From Anaerolineae bacterium (GTDB lineage: Bacteria; Chloroflexota; Anaerolineae; 4572-78; J111), in contig JAGRCC010000924.1 in NCBI GenBank assembly GCA_020433785.1, positions 1 to 6,877 of the forward strand: a DNA stretch of 6,877 nucleotides, given 5' to 3'. The notes beneath the pieces were generated by a model. It saw only the letters and a program-made list of their open reading frames with translations, did not search any database and was not told where the DNA came from. The position numbers were made by a program, and so were the translations under genes. Positions 1 to 6,576 of this stretch are shown piece by piece (position 1 is the stretch's first letter; each line of letters opens with the position of its first letter).

Positions 1-39
1 ATTTTCATTGTCGGTGTCGTCTCAGGTGAGACTATCTGA
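1..39 (+). CDS. Possible C-terminal tail of an upstream gene (cut by the window edge)
   Basis: Reading from base 1 gives 12 hydrophobic-to-polar residues (IFIVGVVSGETI) and a TGA at 37-39. A hairpin with a T-rich tail follows 12 nt later, as expected after the end of a plus-strand gene. That placement is the only support: 12 codons cannot identify a protein, and the first 21 bases are nearly repeated, inverted, in intergenic DNA at 6679-6699, so this stretch may equally be non-coding repeat. Confidence 0.2.
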   Translation: MFIVGVVSGETI

Positions 40-51
40 CTCCTCAGGAAG

Positions 52-75
52 TAGCCCAGTTGGGCTATTTATATT
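52..75 (+). terminator. Rho-independent terminator-like hairpin
   Basis: TAGCCCA (52-58) and TGGGCTA (61-67) are perfect inverted copies, forming a 6-7 bp stem with a minimal loop, followed by TTTATATT and then CCCCTTTTT. The T-rich side is downstream on the plus strand, so it would stop transcription entering from the left edge and insulate the AI-2E operon. A smaller dyad, GTCTCA/TGAGAC, sits just upstream at 19-32 and may be a coincidence. Confidence 0.55.
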
Positions 76-163
76 CCCCTTTTTCCTCCGCCAGTTGTAT
101 AAAATAATCATCCGATCTTCATATTTGAATCGCTCAAAGGAGTAAACCATAAAGTTTGATTAT

Positions 164-192
164 TTGATATACTCAAGTTACGTTGGATAAAT
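164..192 (+). promoter_or_regulatory. Candidate promoter of the AI-2E operon
   Basis: TTGATA (164-169) resembles a -35 box (5 of 6). GATAAA (186-191) or ATAAAT (187-192) follows after 16-17 nt as a weak -10, giving a leader of about 20 nt. TATACT at 168-173 is a better -10 by itself but has no partner at the right distance. The region from 76 to 218 is AT-rich and otherwise featureless, apart from a Shine-Dalgarno-like AAAGGAG at 136-142 that precedes no usable start codon. Confidence 0.25.
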
Positions 193-218
193 CCCTTTTG
201 AGAAAGCGTCTTTAATAA

Positions 219-1490
219 ATGGCAATATCACCGTCTCCCTCTGTATGGGCCGATTGGTCGGCTCGGCGTATTATTTTGGCTACCCTTGTGGTGGTCGCCG
301 TGGCCTTAGGCTTTTGGCTTCTTTACCAAATTCGGCTAGTGATGATTATTCTATTTACGGCCATCATCATTGGCACCGCCCTAAAACCGTTAACGGATAA
401 GTTATCGGATTGGGGTGTAGCGCCCCTGATTGGGGTTATTTTAATTTATGGCGTACTCTTTATCAGTTTAGCCGGTCTATTTATTCTGATTACGCCTTTA
501 CTTGTAAAGCAGCTCTCAGCGATTACGGCCAGCCTGCCCGATTACTACCAAAGTTTTCGAAACGCCTTAACCCAATCGCCCAACCTCTTCCTACAACAGA
601 TTTCCTGGCGACTCCCACCGGATTTCGAACTATCCAGCCTGACCACTAGTTTGAATGGGCCGGAGATAGATCCGGTTACCCAATTAGTCGGGACAACGGG
701 CCTGGTATTCAAAGGCCTCTTCATCACCATCGCCACCTTTATCCTCAGTTTATACTGGACGCTTGACAGCGACCGGACCAAACGCAATCTTTTATTGTTA
801 ATCCCTAACCAATATCGAGATGAAAGTCGCATTCTATTTGAAGAAATGGAAGCCAAAGTCGGGGCTTATGTCCGTGGGCAGTCTATTTTATGCTTGGTCA
901 TCGGCGGGTTGTCTTTGGTGGCTTATCTGATCATTGGCGTGCCTTATGCTTTCGCGCTGGCTTTATTCGCCGGCTTGATGGAGGCCGTGCCCTATGTAGG
1001 GCCGATACTAGGCGCCATACCGGCTCTGGCGTTAGCCGCTTCGGTGAATCCACAGCAAGTCATGTGGGTGTTGGTGGCTACGCTCATCATCCAGCAAATT
1101 GAAAATACATTTTTGGTGCCCCACGTAATGAGCCAGGCCGTCGGCGTGAATTCGTTCGTTTCTTTATTGGCTCTCTTTGCTTTTGGGACGTTGGGCGGCA
1201 TCCTGGGCGTGCTCTTGGCTATTCCCGCCGCGGCCATCATCCAACTGCTGCTTAATCAATTTTTGCTACAGCGATCCGTTTTGGAGCAGCAAACCGAGAT
1301 AGGCCGCAGCGAGTTAAGCCGGCTGCGCTATTACGTTCAGGATTTGATCGAGGACATGCGCAAGCAGATTCGGCAGGATGAACTGGTGCCGGATGAGGAT
1401 AATGAGAAAATGGTTGAAGAAGATATCGAGGCCATCGCCTCCGATCTGGATAGTATTTTGGCGCAAGCCGAAGCGCCGGCCCGAGGTTAA
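219..1490 (+). CDS. AI-2E family (PerM/YdiK-type) multi-pass membrane transporter, first of a pair
   Basis: A 423-aa integral inner-membrane protein of the AI-2E transporter family (PF01594). Family members have been linked to autoinducer-2 export and, in some bacteria, to ion or proton antiport; the substrate here cannot be read from sequence. Hydrophobic segments lie at about 18-56, 67-94, 157-182, 222-272 and 311-350. The loop at about 95-155 is the usual long extramembrane region before the third hydrophobic block. Family landmarks are VGAYVRGQS (214-222), EAVPYVGPILGAIPA (255-269) and QQIENTFLVPHVMSQAVGV (292-310), followed by a glycine/alanine-rich last block with LAIPAAAI. After residue 350 comes a roughly 70-residue, highly acidic cytoplasmic tail, longer than in minimal family members. 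The ATG at 219 directly follows two in-frame TAA codons, so the frame cannot extend upstream; its ribosome site is weak (GAGAAAG, 200-206). It overlaps no other gene and is followed after 3 nt by a paralogue. Confidence 0.92.
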   Translation: MAISPSPSVWADWSARRIILATLVVVAVALGFWLLYQIRLVMIILFTAIIIGTALKPLTDKLSDWGVAPLIGVILIYGVLFISLAGLFILITPLLVKQLSAITASLPDYYQSFRNALTQSPNLFLQQISWRLPPDFELSSLTTSLNGPEIDPVTQLVGTTGLVFKGLFITIATFILSLYWTLDSDRTKRNLLLLIPNQYRDESRILFEEMEAKVGAYVRGQSILCLVIGGLSLVAYLIIGVPYAFALALFAGLMEAVPYVGPILGAIPALALAASVNPQQVMWVLVATLIIQQIENTFLVPHVMSQAVGVNSFVSLLALFAFGTLGGILGVLLAIPAAAIIQLLLNQFLLQRSVLEQQTEIGRSELSRLRYYVQDLIEDMRKQIRQDELVPDEDNEKMVEEDIEAIASDLDSILAQAEAPARG

Positions 1491-1493
1491 CCG
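1483..1493 (+). promoter_or_regulatory. Ribosome binding site of the second AI-2E gene, inside the end of the first
   Basis: GAGG at 1483-1486 lies within the last codons of the upstream gene, 7 nt before the ATG at 1494. The upstream stop TAA is at 1488-1490. Ribosomes ending on the first gene therefore cover the second start, which supports translational coupling and fixes the start choice. Confidence 0.6.
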
Positions 1494-2681
1494 ATGAGAC
1501 GATTAGCCTGGTTGACCAGCATTGTATTGGGGACTTTAGCCGTCCTCTTTTTATTATGGGAATTTCGCAGCGCGGTCTGGATTTTTCTCTTTTCCTTGGC
1601 CGCCGCAGCCGCGTTTCGACCCCCGATCAAACAGTTAACCAAGCGTGGCTTGTCACTCAGCGTGGCGCTTCTGCTGGTTTATGGGGCTGTGGTGCTGGTC
1701 GTCGGTGGGCTGTTGATTGTGGTTAGCTTCAACTTATTAACCGAACTACAAGACTTGGCCAACCAATTTGCCATCGGGTACGAACACGTGGTGGTTGTCT
1801 GGCCGGAAGGCACCCCATTTCAGCAAGCCATCGCGGCTCGACTGCCAACGTCAGACACGTTGTACGACTCGCTTATGGGCGACAATGGCTTATCGGCTCT
1901 GCCTTCCGTGCTGGAAGTAACCAGTAATGTCGCTGAAAATCTAACGTATCTTATTATCGTGTTGTTTCTCGGCATCTATTGGACCGTCGATCAAGTTCGC
2001 TTTGAACGATTACTGTTGTCATTGATTCCGGTTGAAAACCGCGCGCCGGCTCGAGAGGTGTGGCGGCAAATTGAAACTAACGTGGGCAGCTACCTGCGCA
2101 GCGAATTGGTGCAAAGCCTGTTGGCCGGATTGTTATTAGGGCTGGGCTACTGGCTAATTGGCCTACAATATCCGACTATTTTAGCCTTAATTGGGGCGGT
2201 GGTGTGGCTGATTCCCATCCTAGGCGTCCTTTTGGCCCTAATCCCGGTCATTTTACTTGGCATCATCAGCGGCTGGTGGGTCGGGTTGATGGCCGGCTTA
2301 TATACGCTACTCGTGTACGGGCTGTTAGAATACGTCATCGAACCGCGATTTTTCGACCGTCAGCGTTTTAGCAGTCTGCTGCTGGTCCTGGTTATGCTGG
2401 CCTTGGTCGATACCTTTGGCCTGCCCGGGCTGATCCTGGCCCCACCGCTGGCCGTAGCCATTCAAATCACCTTTAATTGGCTCATCCGAAACCGCATCCC
2501 GGTTATGACCGGCAAAACCATCCCCGAACTGGTCGATTTGCAGGACCGGGTGACCACCATCGAAACCAAATTAGCCACCAACGGCGCTGATCCCTCGCCC
2601 CGTGTCCTGAGCATGCTGGAACGATTAAAAGGACTGCTCAACGAAGCCGCCGATACCCCCGTGGCCTCGACTTCGGAGTAA
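1494..2681 (+). CDS. AI-2E family multi-pass membrane transporter, second of a pair
   Basis: A 395-aa inner-membrane protein of the same family as its neighbour but clearly diverged from it. Hydrophobic segments lie at about 5-40, 56-80, 148-165, 204-256, 262-282 and 293-328. Matching landmarks are IETNVGSYLRSELVQS (193-208, against VGAYVRGQS in the partner), AVVWLIPILGVLLALIPVI (235-253, where the usual acidic residue before the proline motif is missing and V/W/L stand instead) and LLEYVIEPRFF (277-287). GLPGLILAPPLAVAIQ (309-324) closes the membrane part. The tail (about 344-385) is a heptad-like, charged segment (VDLQDRVTTIETKL, then VLSMLERLKGLLNEA) that could form a short coiled coil. 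The ATG is 3 nt after the preceding stop. Two unlike copies expressed in equal dose suggest a hetero-oligomer or two substrates; this is inference. Confidence 0.9.
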   Translation: MRRLAWLTSIVLGTLAVLFLLWEFRSAVWIFLFSLAAAAAFRPPIKQLTKRGLSLSVALLLVYGAVVLVVGGLLIVVSFNLLTELQDLANQFAIGYEHVVVVWPEGTPFQQAIAARLPTSDTLYDSLMGDNGLSALPSVLEVTSNVAENLTYLIIVLFLGIYWTVDQVRFERLLLSLIPVENRAPAREVWRQIETNVGSYLRSELVQSLLAGLLLGLGYWLIGLQYPTILALIGAVVWLIPILGVLLALIPVILLGIISGWWVGLMAGLYTLLVYGLLEYVIEPRFFDRQRFSSLLLVLVMLALVDTFGLPGLILAPPLAVAIQITFNWLIRNRIPVMTGKTIPELVDLQDRVTTIETKLATNGADPSPRVLSMLERLKGLLNEAADTPVASTSE

Positions 2682-2896
2682 CAGGGCGCCAGATCAGGAG
2701 CATCAAAGCTTGCTTTGATCAGCTTGACAAAGCCAGCTTTGTCGTCCCCCAAAGCACGGGCCTAAAGACCCGCGCTGAGAGAGCAAAGCCCTTCGGGCTG
2801 AGAAATTTGCTAACTAAGGTTGCTTTAGCGTCCTCGCTCTTTTAGGGCGACGGCTTTAGCCTCGCGCCCTTCGCACACCATAGGTGACAAACCTAA
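2682..2896. repeat. Convergent intergenic region built of small hairpins
   Basis: These 215 nt separate the stop codons of two converging genes and hold no plausible gene. I see at least six stems: ATCAAAGC/GCTTTGAT (2702-2719), GACAAAGC/GCTTTGTC (2726-2743), CGGG/CCCG (2757-2772), AGCCC/GGGCT around TTC (2787-2799), TCGCTCT/AGGGCGA around TTT with one G-U pair (2834-2850), and AGGGCG...CGCCCT enclosing GGCT/AGCC (2844-2870). The last two share the AGGGCG arm and exclude each other. GCTTTAGC(GTC)CTCGC occurs twice (2822-2837, 2853-2865). No long T-tract follows any stem, so this looks more like a REP/palindrome cluster that could end transcription from both sides than a standard terminator. 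TAGGT/ACCTA (2881-2895) sits directly after the Roco stop. Confidence 0.6.
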
Positions 2897-5800
2897 TTAC
2901 TTTAACTCATCTTCCAAATCGTCTATTTCCATCACGATTTCGGACGGCACAGATAATCCGTACTGGGCTGCTTTCTCCTTGAGGTGCTGCAACCGCCGCT
3001 GCTTGATGTTACGAATTCGATCCTCACCGCTGCTGTGGCCGAAACTATCTGGTCTATAACCACCGCCCGTGACATCATCGATCAAGCTCCGCACGTTGAC
3101 CATCTGATAGCTCTTGTCACACTCAACTTCATACCGCTGATTAGCCAGACGCGTGCGCAAGCGATCATAATCATAAAAATGAGGGTCCTGGCTACCTCGG
3201 CATTGATCACAATTGCAGGGGATCAAGGTTTGGTATTTGAGCCGATTGAAACTGCGGTGGATCTTATCCATCTCGTGGGCAATAATCGTCAGGAAATCTC
3301 GTTTGTGCCGGCCGGCCACCCGAATGCGAATTTCCCGCCGGCCGTAGGTTTCGATCACTTCGGCTTGGGTCTCATCCTTGACCAACACCACCCCGCTGCG
3401 CCAGACCTGGGCTTGATCGGCAATGAAGGGGTGCATCGCCACGAAAAAGCGGAGCAATATTCCTTTGGGCATAAAGTCATAAGTGTAACGCAAGATGAGA
3501 TTATCCGTTTCATCCCAGGGATACGTTGGCTGAATCTTAGTCAGCAACTGCGGCGCGATGTAAGCTCCTCGACTGTTAGGAATTTCATAGCACAGTTGGA
3601 AATTGATCATCAACCGCAGCAGTTCATCCCGCTTGCGGGCATAAGCCTCTTCATGCCAGATGGCCGCCAAATCGTCTAGCGTGAAACGGCCAAAATTGTT
3701 GATAACCTGGTCATTATCCAGCACACGATAGACAGCGTCGGTACCCCACTGCGGCTTGAGAATAACTGTCTGCTTCAACAGCGGATCGGATTGAAAATGC
3801 AGGCAGATGCCTAAATCATGCAGGTAGTCGCTCAGTTGGAGTTTATCCTCCAGCCGCTTAAAGCCATGCTGCCGGCAGAGTTCCAGGTAGGTGTCTAGAC
3901 TGATGTAAGGCCGGGGGTCCCGTTCCAACGCCTGGCGTACATTGACCCATGTTTTGGGTAAGGCATCGCCCACGTGCGACAAGTGAGAAATGTAATGCTT
4001 GATGTTGTCTACGATTGGCGCTAATCCCCGATTATTGGCTAGATTGGTAGCTAGTGTCGCTTTGAAATGGCTGAACTGTCCCCTCAGTTGCGGTTCATTG
4101 ATTTCAAACTGACGATTCTGCTTCTCATTTTTGATGATCAGTAGTGGACTGTTGTTGCTTAGTAGACTCACCACATTCAGCCAGTAATGGAAGTCGGTGT
4201 CTTCTTTACGCATGTCCGCTACTAGGACATAGAGAGAGCGCTTGGTCAAGAAGAACTGATGAGTGGCATGATAGATCTCTTGACCACCAAAATCCCAAAT
4301 GTTGACCCGGAAGATTTGTCCATCGGTCATGTCAAAGCTCCATTTGACAACGTCAATCCCCTCGGTCGAGGCCAGATGTTGATCCAGTTGGTATTTTGAG
4401 TTAATAATCTTATTGACCAGGGTAGTTTTTCCAGCCCCGGCCTCGCCGATAATGAGCAATTTGGCTTCGTAAAGATTCTCCACTCCCGCTTCTTGAAGTT
4501 GACGGAAGTAATTTCTGAAATTTTCGACATTTGCTTTGCCCCAACTATCCAGACCGAGTACTTCTAGTGGAGGTGTTAATATCGGATTTTCATATAAGTA
4601 AAGAGCCTTAAGGTTGATCAGTTGCCCCAACCCATCCGGTAGTGCAGTTAGGCTATTATAGCTCAAATTGAGAGCAGTTAGACTGTTAAGTTGCCCTAGT
4701 TCATTCGGCAAAATAATTAGTTCATTCCTACATAAATCAAGAGCAGTGAGATTAGTGAGATTTCTAAGCCCATCCGGTAGAATAATTAATTTATTTCTAC
4801 TGACATCAAGATTAGTGAGATTAGTAAGTTGCCCTAACTTACTTGGCAAAACAACGAGTTTATTATTGCTCAAATCAAGGTTAATGAGGTTAGTGAGTTG
4901 CGTCAACTCATTTGGTAGTTTAATAAGTTTGTTGCCTCGTAAATCAAGAACAGTAAGACTGTGAAGCTCCGCCAACCATAAAGGCAGGGTCGTAAGACTG
5001 TTATAGCTTAAGTGAAGAGAGGTGAGATTAATGAGTTGCGCAAACTCATTCGGCAGTGCAGTAAGTTTGTTACCTCGTAAATCAAGAACAGTGAGACTGT
5101 GAAGCTCTGCCAACCATGAAGGTAAAGTAGTTATGTAATTATAACTTAAATCGAGGCTAGTGAGGCTAGTGAGTTGTATCAGCCAATCCGATAAACCGGT
5201 AAGATTGGTGCCACTTAAATCAAGGTGGGTAAGATTAGTAAACTGCCCCATCCAAGTGGGAAGGGAAGTAAGATTATTGTTGCTGATACTAAAGGAAGTG
5301 AGGTTAGTAAGCTGTACTAACCAATCAGGTAAGGTAATCAGATTAGTAGCACGTAATTCAAGTGCAGTAAGGTTAATAAGTTGTGCCAACCCATCGGGGA
5401 GTGAGGTAATTTTGTTATTGCTGATACTAAGAGAGGTGAGGTTAGTAAGCTGTGCTAGCCAGTTAGGTAATTCAGTAAGTCCATTGCCGTGTAAATCAAG
5501 TGAAATAAGATTATTAAGTTGTATAAGCCAGTTTGGGAGGGAAGTGAGGTAAGTGCCGTAAAATTCAAGTTGTAAACATCCGAACTTCTGAACCCATTCA
5601 GCCGGTGGCGTTGGTTTTCGCCACCAAAAACCTAGACTATTGAGTGACTTGGCCTTTTTTAGCCAATTAGGTAAGCTGGCTAAAGCCACACCTCGGAGAT
5701 CGAGATGTGTCAAATTTTGGAGGCTCAGCATCGCCTCGGGCAGAACCGCTACGGCCTGACCGCGCAAATCCAATTGTTTCAGTTGGTTTAATTCACAAAG

Positions 5801-5920
5801 TTCCGGCGGAACTTGGCTCAACTTAATTCCAGTTGTCCGGTAGCTCAGATCCAACGTCTCGAGCTTTTTGTCTTTGGCTTCTTGAATACGTCTCAAAATA
5901 TGAGGATGCGTTTGGCTCAT
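2897..5920 (-). CDS. Roco protein: leucine-rich repeats, Roc GTPase, COR, Cys-rich knuckle and C-terminal helical tail
   Basis: A cytoplasmic 1007-aa multidomain GTPase with no signal peptide or membrane span. Residues 17-449 are leucine-rich repeats of the 23-residue LPxxLxxLxxLxxLxLxxNxLxx type. Fourteen are contiguous at 128-449 and about four degenerate ones precede them; these usually bind ligands or partners. Roc domain about 485-650: P-loop GEAGAGKT (492-499), G2 threonine in STEGIDV (T519), G3 WDFGGQE (542-548), and at G4 NEKQ (598-601) instead of NKxD. COR domain about 655-900, the dimerisation half of the switch. A knuckle C902-x-C904-x2-C907 with H914 and C934 may bind zinc. A Gly/Ser-rich linker (about 950-966) leads to a charged helical tail (970-1007). 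The frame is open up to an ATG at 6097, but I place the start at 5920: it has GAGG 5 nt upstream, the protein begins in a normal helix, and the promoter at 6007-6036 lies downstream of the longer start. The extra 59 residues would translate repeats. No enzymatic effector domain is present. Confidence 0.95.
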   Translation of the reverse strand: MSQTHPHILRRIQEAKDKKLETLDLSYRTTGIKLSQVPPELCELNQLKQLDLRGQAVAVLPEAMLSLQNLTHLDLRGVALASLPNWLKKAKSLNSLGFWWRKPTPPAEWVQKFGCLQLEFYGTYLTSLPNWLIQLNNLISLDLHGNGLTELPNWLAQLTNLTSLSISNNKITSLPDGLAQLINLTALELRATNLITLPDWLVQLTNLTSFSISNNNLTSLPTWMGQFTNLTHLDLSGTNLTGLSDWLIQLTSLTSLDLSYNYITTLPSWLAELHSLTVLDLRGNKLTALPNEFAQLINLTSLHLSYNSLTTLPLWLAELHSLTVLDLRGNKLIKLPNELTQLTNLINLDLSNNKLVVLPSKLGQLTNLTNLDVSRNKLIILPDGLRNLTNLTALDLCRNELIILPNELGQLNSLTALNLSYNSLTALPDGLGQLINLKALYLYENPILTPPLEVLGLDSWGKANVENFRNYFRQLQEAGVENLYEAKLLIIGEAGAGKTTLVNKIINSKYQLDQHLASTEGIDVVKWSFDMTDGQIFRVNIWDFGGQEIYHATHQFFLTKRSLYVLVADMRKEDTDFHYWLNVVSLLSNNSPLLIIKNEKQNRQFEINEPQLRGQFSHFKATLATNLANNRGLAPIVDNIKHYISHLSHVGDALPKTWVNVRQALERDPRPYISLDTYLELCRQHGFKRLEDKLQLSDYLHDLGICLHFQSDPLLKQTVILKPQWGTDAVYRVLDNDQVINNFGRFTLDDLAAIWHEEAYARKRDELLRLMINFQLCYEIPNSRGAYIAPQLLTKIQPTYPWDETDNLILRYTYDFMPKGILLRFFVAMHPFIADQAQVWRSGVVLVKDETQAEVIETYGRREIRIRVAGRHKRDFLTIIAHEMDKIHRSFNRLKYQTLIPCNCDQCRGSQDPHFYDYDRLRTRLANQRYEVECDKSYQMVNVRSLIDDVTGGGYRPDSFGHSSGEDRIRNIKQRRLQHLKEKAAQYGLSVPSEIVMEIDDLEDELK
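4925..5122 (-). repeat. 138-bp tandem duplication within the leucine-rich-repeat coding region
   Basis: Bases 4925-4984 and 5063-5122 match at 56 of 60 positions at an offset of exactly 138 nt (46 codons, two leucine-rich repeats). Both encode WLAELHSLTVLDLRGNKL. A second pair at the same offset is seen at 5281-5325 and 5419-5463 (both encoding QLTNLTS(L/F)SISNN). The array therefore seems to have grown by copying two-repeat blocks. Confidence 0.8.
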
Positions 5921-5929
5921 CGTGACCTC
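5921..5929 (-). promoter_or_regulatory. Ribosome binding site that decides the Roco start
   Basis: On the minus strand GAGG (bases 5929-5926) precedes the ATG at 5920-5918 by 5 nt, a good Shine-Dalgarno spacing. The in-frame ATG at 6097 lacks support from a downstream promoter and would add 59 residues encoded by repeat DNA. Confidence 0.6.
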
Positions 5930-6006
5930 GGCAGGGCTTTTAAAGGATGGGCATAGAGGGCGAGGAGTAAGAATAAGAAGGATTTGGCGTCGAGGTGGAT
6001 AGGGAT

Positions 6007-6036
6007 ATTGTACCCGGAATTCGGCTTGATTGACAA
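6007..6036 (-). promoter_or_regulatory. Sigma70-like promoter of the Roco gene
   Basis: On the minus strand TTGTCA (6036-6031, 5 of 6 to consensus) is followed after 18 nt by TACAAT (6012-6007, 5 of 6). Transcription would begin near 6000, leaving a pyrimidine-rich leader of about 80 nt before the ATG at 5920. It is the best promoter in the window and argues against the longer Roco reading frame. Confidence 0.55.
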
Positions 6037-6052
6037 GTAGGTGGAGTGAGTA

Positions 6053-6125
6053 AGGAGATGAGGAGATTGGGAGATAAGGAGATTGGGTGGACATCATCTC
6101 CTTATCTCCCCATCTCTAATCTCTA
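6053..6125. repeat. Inverted array of AGGAGATN octamers with a 15-bp perfect stem
   Basis: Four tandem octamers fill 6053-6084: AGGAGATG, AGGAGATT, GGGAGATA, AGGAGATT. Reverse-complement units follow: ATCTCCTT (6096-6103), ATCTCCCC (6104-6111), then ATCTCTA twice (6112-6125). Bases 6069-6083 pair perfectly with 6096-6110 (15 bp) around a 12-nt loop. It resembles the short tandemly repeated repetitive sequences described in filamentous cyanobacteria. It lies between two divergent genes and its right edge abuts the ribosome site of the YdcZ gene. Confidence 0.8.
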
Positions 6126-6127
6126 AT

Positions 6128-6133
6128 GAGGAG
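6128..6133 (+). promoter_or_regulatory. Ribosome binding site of the YdcZ-type gene
   Basis: GAGGAG lies 5 nt before the ATG at 6139. The sequence looks like the last plus-strand unit of the adjoining purine repeat, so the repeat seems to supply the ribosome site. The inverted CTCC units just upstream could pair with it. It also selects this start over the overlapping frame that opens at 6126. Confidence 0.6.
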
Positions 6134-6138
6134 CACCC

Positions 6139-6576
6139 ATGCTAGAAATTGCAATAACCATCTTCATCGGTATTCTGGGAGGCATCGCGGTGGGTATCCA
6201 ATCCCCCATTGCCGGCTCGATCAGCCAGCGCGTCGGCGGGCTATCGAGCAGTTTTATCATTCACACCAGCGGCGCCATTTTCTCGGCGATCTTGCTGGTG
6301 CTGCGCGGCGGCGAGCGGATTGAGCAGTGGCGCACGCTGCCCTGGTATATGCTGGGCGCGGGGTCGTTGGGGATCGTGCTCTATCTCTCGTTGAGCCATA
6401 CCCTGCCCCGGCTTGGTGCGTCCGCTGCCATCGTGCTGATCATCATCGGCCAACTGGTCAGCGGCATGATCATCGATCAATTCGGCTTATTGGGCGTTCC
6501 GCTGCGCCCCATCGACGGCGGGCGCATGATCGCCGCTGTGTTGTTGATCGCCGGGGGGTATTTGATGGTGAGGTAG
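6139..6576 (+). CDS. DMT superfamily YdcZ/DUF606-type membrane transporter
   Basis: A 145-aa, five-segment membrane protein of the YdcZ family (PF04657) in the drug/metabolite transporter superfamily, of normal length for this half-size family. Such proteins probably act as dimers, and some are fused in tandem; the substrate is unknown. Hydrophobic segments lie at about 3-25, 36-56, 68-88, 94-114 and 128-144. The signature is clearest in the second half: GQLVSGMIIDQFGLLGVPLR (104-123), then DGGRM (126-130) and a final glycine-rich helix. It is GC-rich, unlike the repeat part of the adjacent Roco gene. It is transcribed away from the Roco gene. I find no convincing promoter of its own: a perfect TTGACA at 6030-6035 has no -10 at the right distance. 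The stop TAG (6574-6576) lies inside a purine heptamer repeat. Confidence 0.9.
   Translation: MLEIAITIFIGILGGIAVGIQSPIAGSISQRVGGLSSSFIIHTSGAIFSAILLVLRGGERIEQWRTLPWYMLGAGSLGIVLYLSLSHTLPRLGASAAIVLIIIGQLVSGMIIDQFGLLGVPLRPIDGGRMIAAVLLIAGGYLMVR

Noticed and set aside
136..150. Strong Shine-Dalgarno-like AAAGGAG in the leader of the AI-2E operon
   Set aside because: No ATG, GTG or TTG follows at a working distance (the first candidate codon is ATA), and stops interrupt the frames, so I do not call a leader peptide.
2682..2896. CRISPR-like array suggested by repeated GCTTTAGC and CAAAGC words
   Set aside because: Units differ in length and spacing, are short and self-complementary, and have no regular spacers.
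2984..3679. 231-codon open frame antisense to the 3' part of the Roco gene
   Set aside because: It lies entirely opposite strongly supported Roc-COR coding sequence, has no ribosome site or recognisable domain, and its composition is what the complementary strand of this gene would give.
4668..5552. Open frames rich in RLVSC/VRLL motifs opposite the leucine-rich repeats
   Set aside because: They are periodic mirror images of the repeat-coding strand (23-residue period) and are not independent genes.
6030..6058. Plus-strand promoter for the YdcZ-type gene at the perfect TTGACA
   Set aside because: The bases 16-18 nt downstream are AAGGAG/AGGAGA/GGAGAT, which do not resemble a -10 box; the match overlaps the minus-strand -35 box.
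5921..6097. 59-residue N-terminal extension of the Roco protein
   Set aside because: It would be translated from octamer repeats and a pyrimidine-rich leader, is rich in Pro/Ser/Tyr without structure, and starts upstream of the probable promoter.
2897..6138. A complete defence system formed by the Roco gene and its neighbours
   Set aside because: The neighbours are ordinary transporters on the opposite strand with separate signals; no nuclease, protease, TIR or pore-forming effector is visible in the window.
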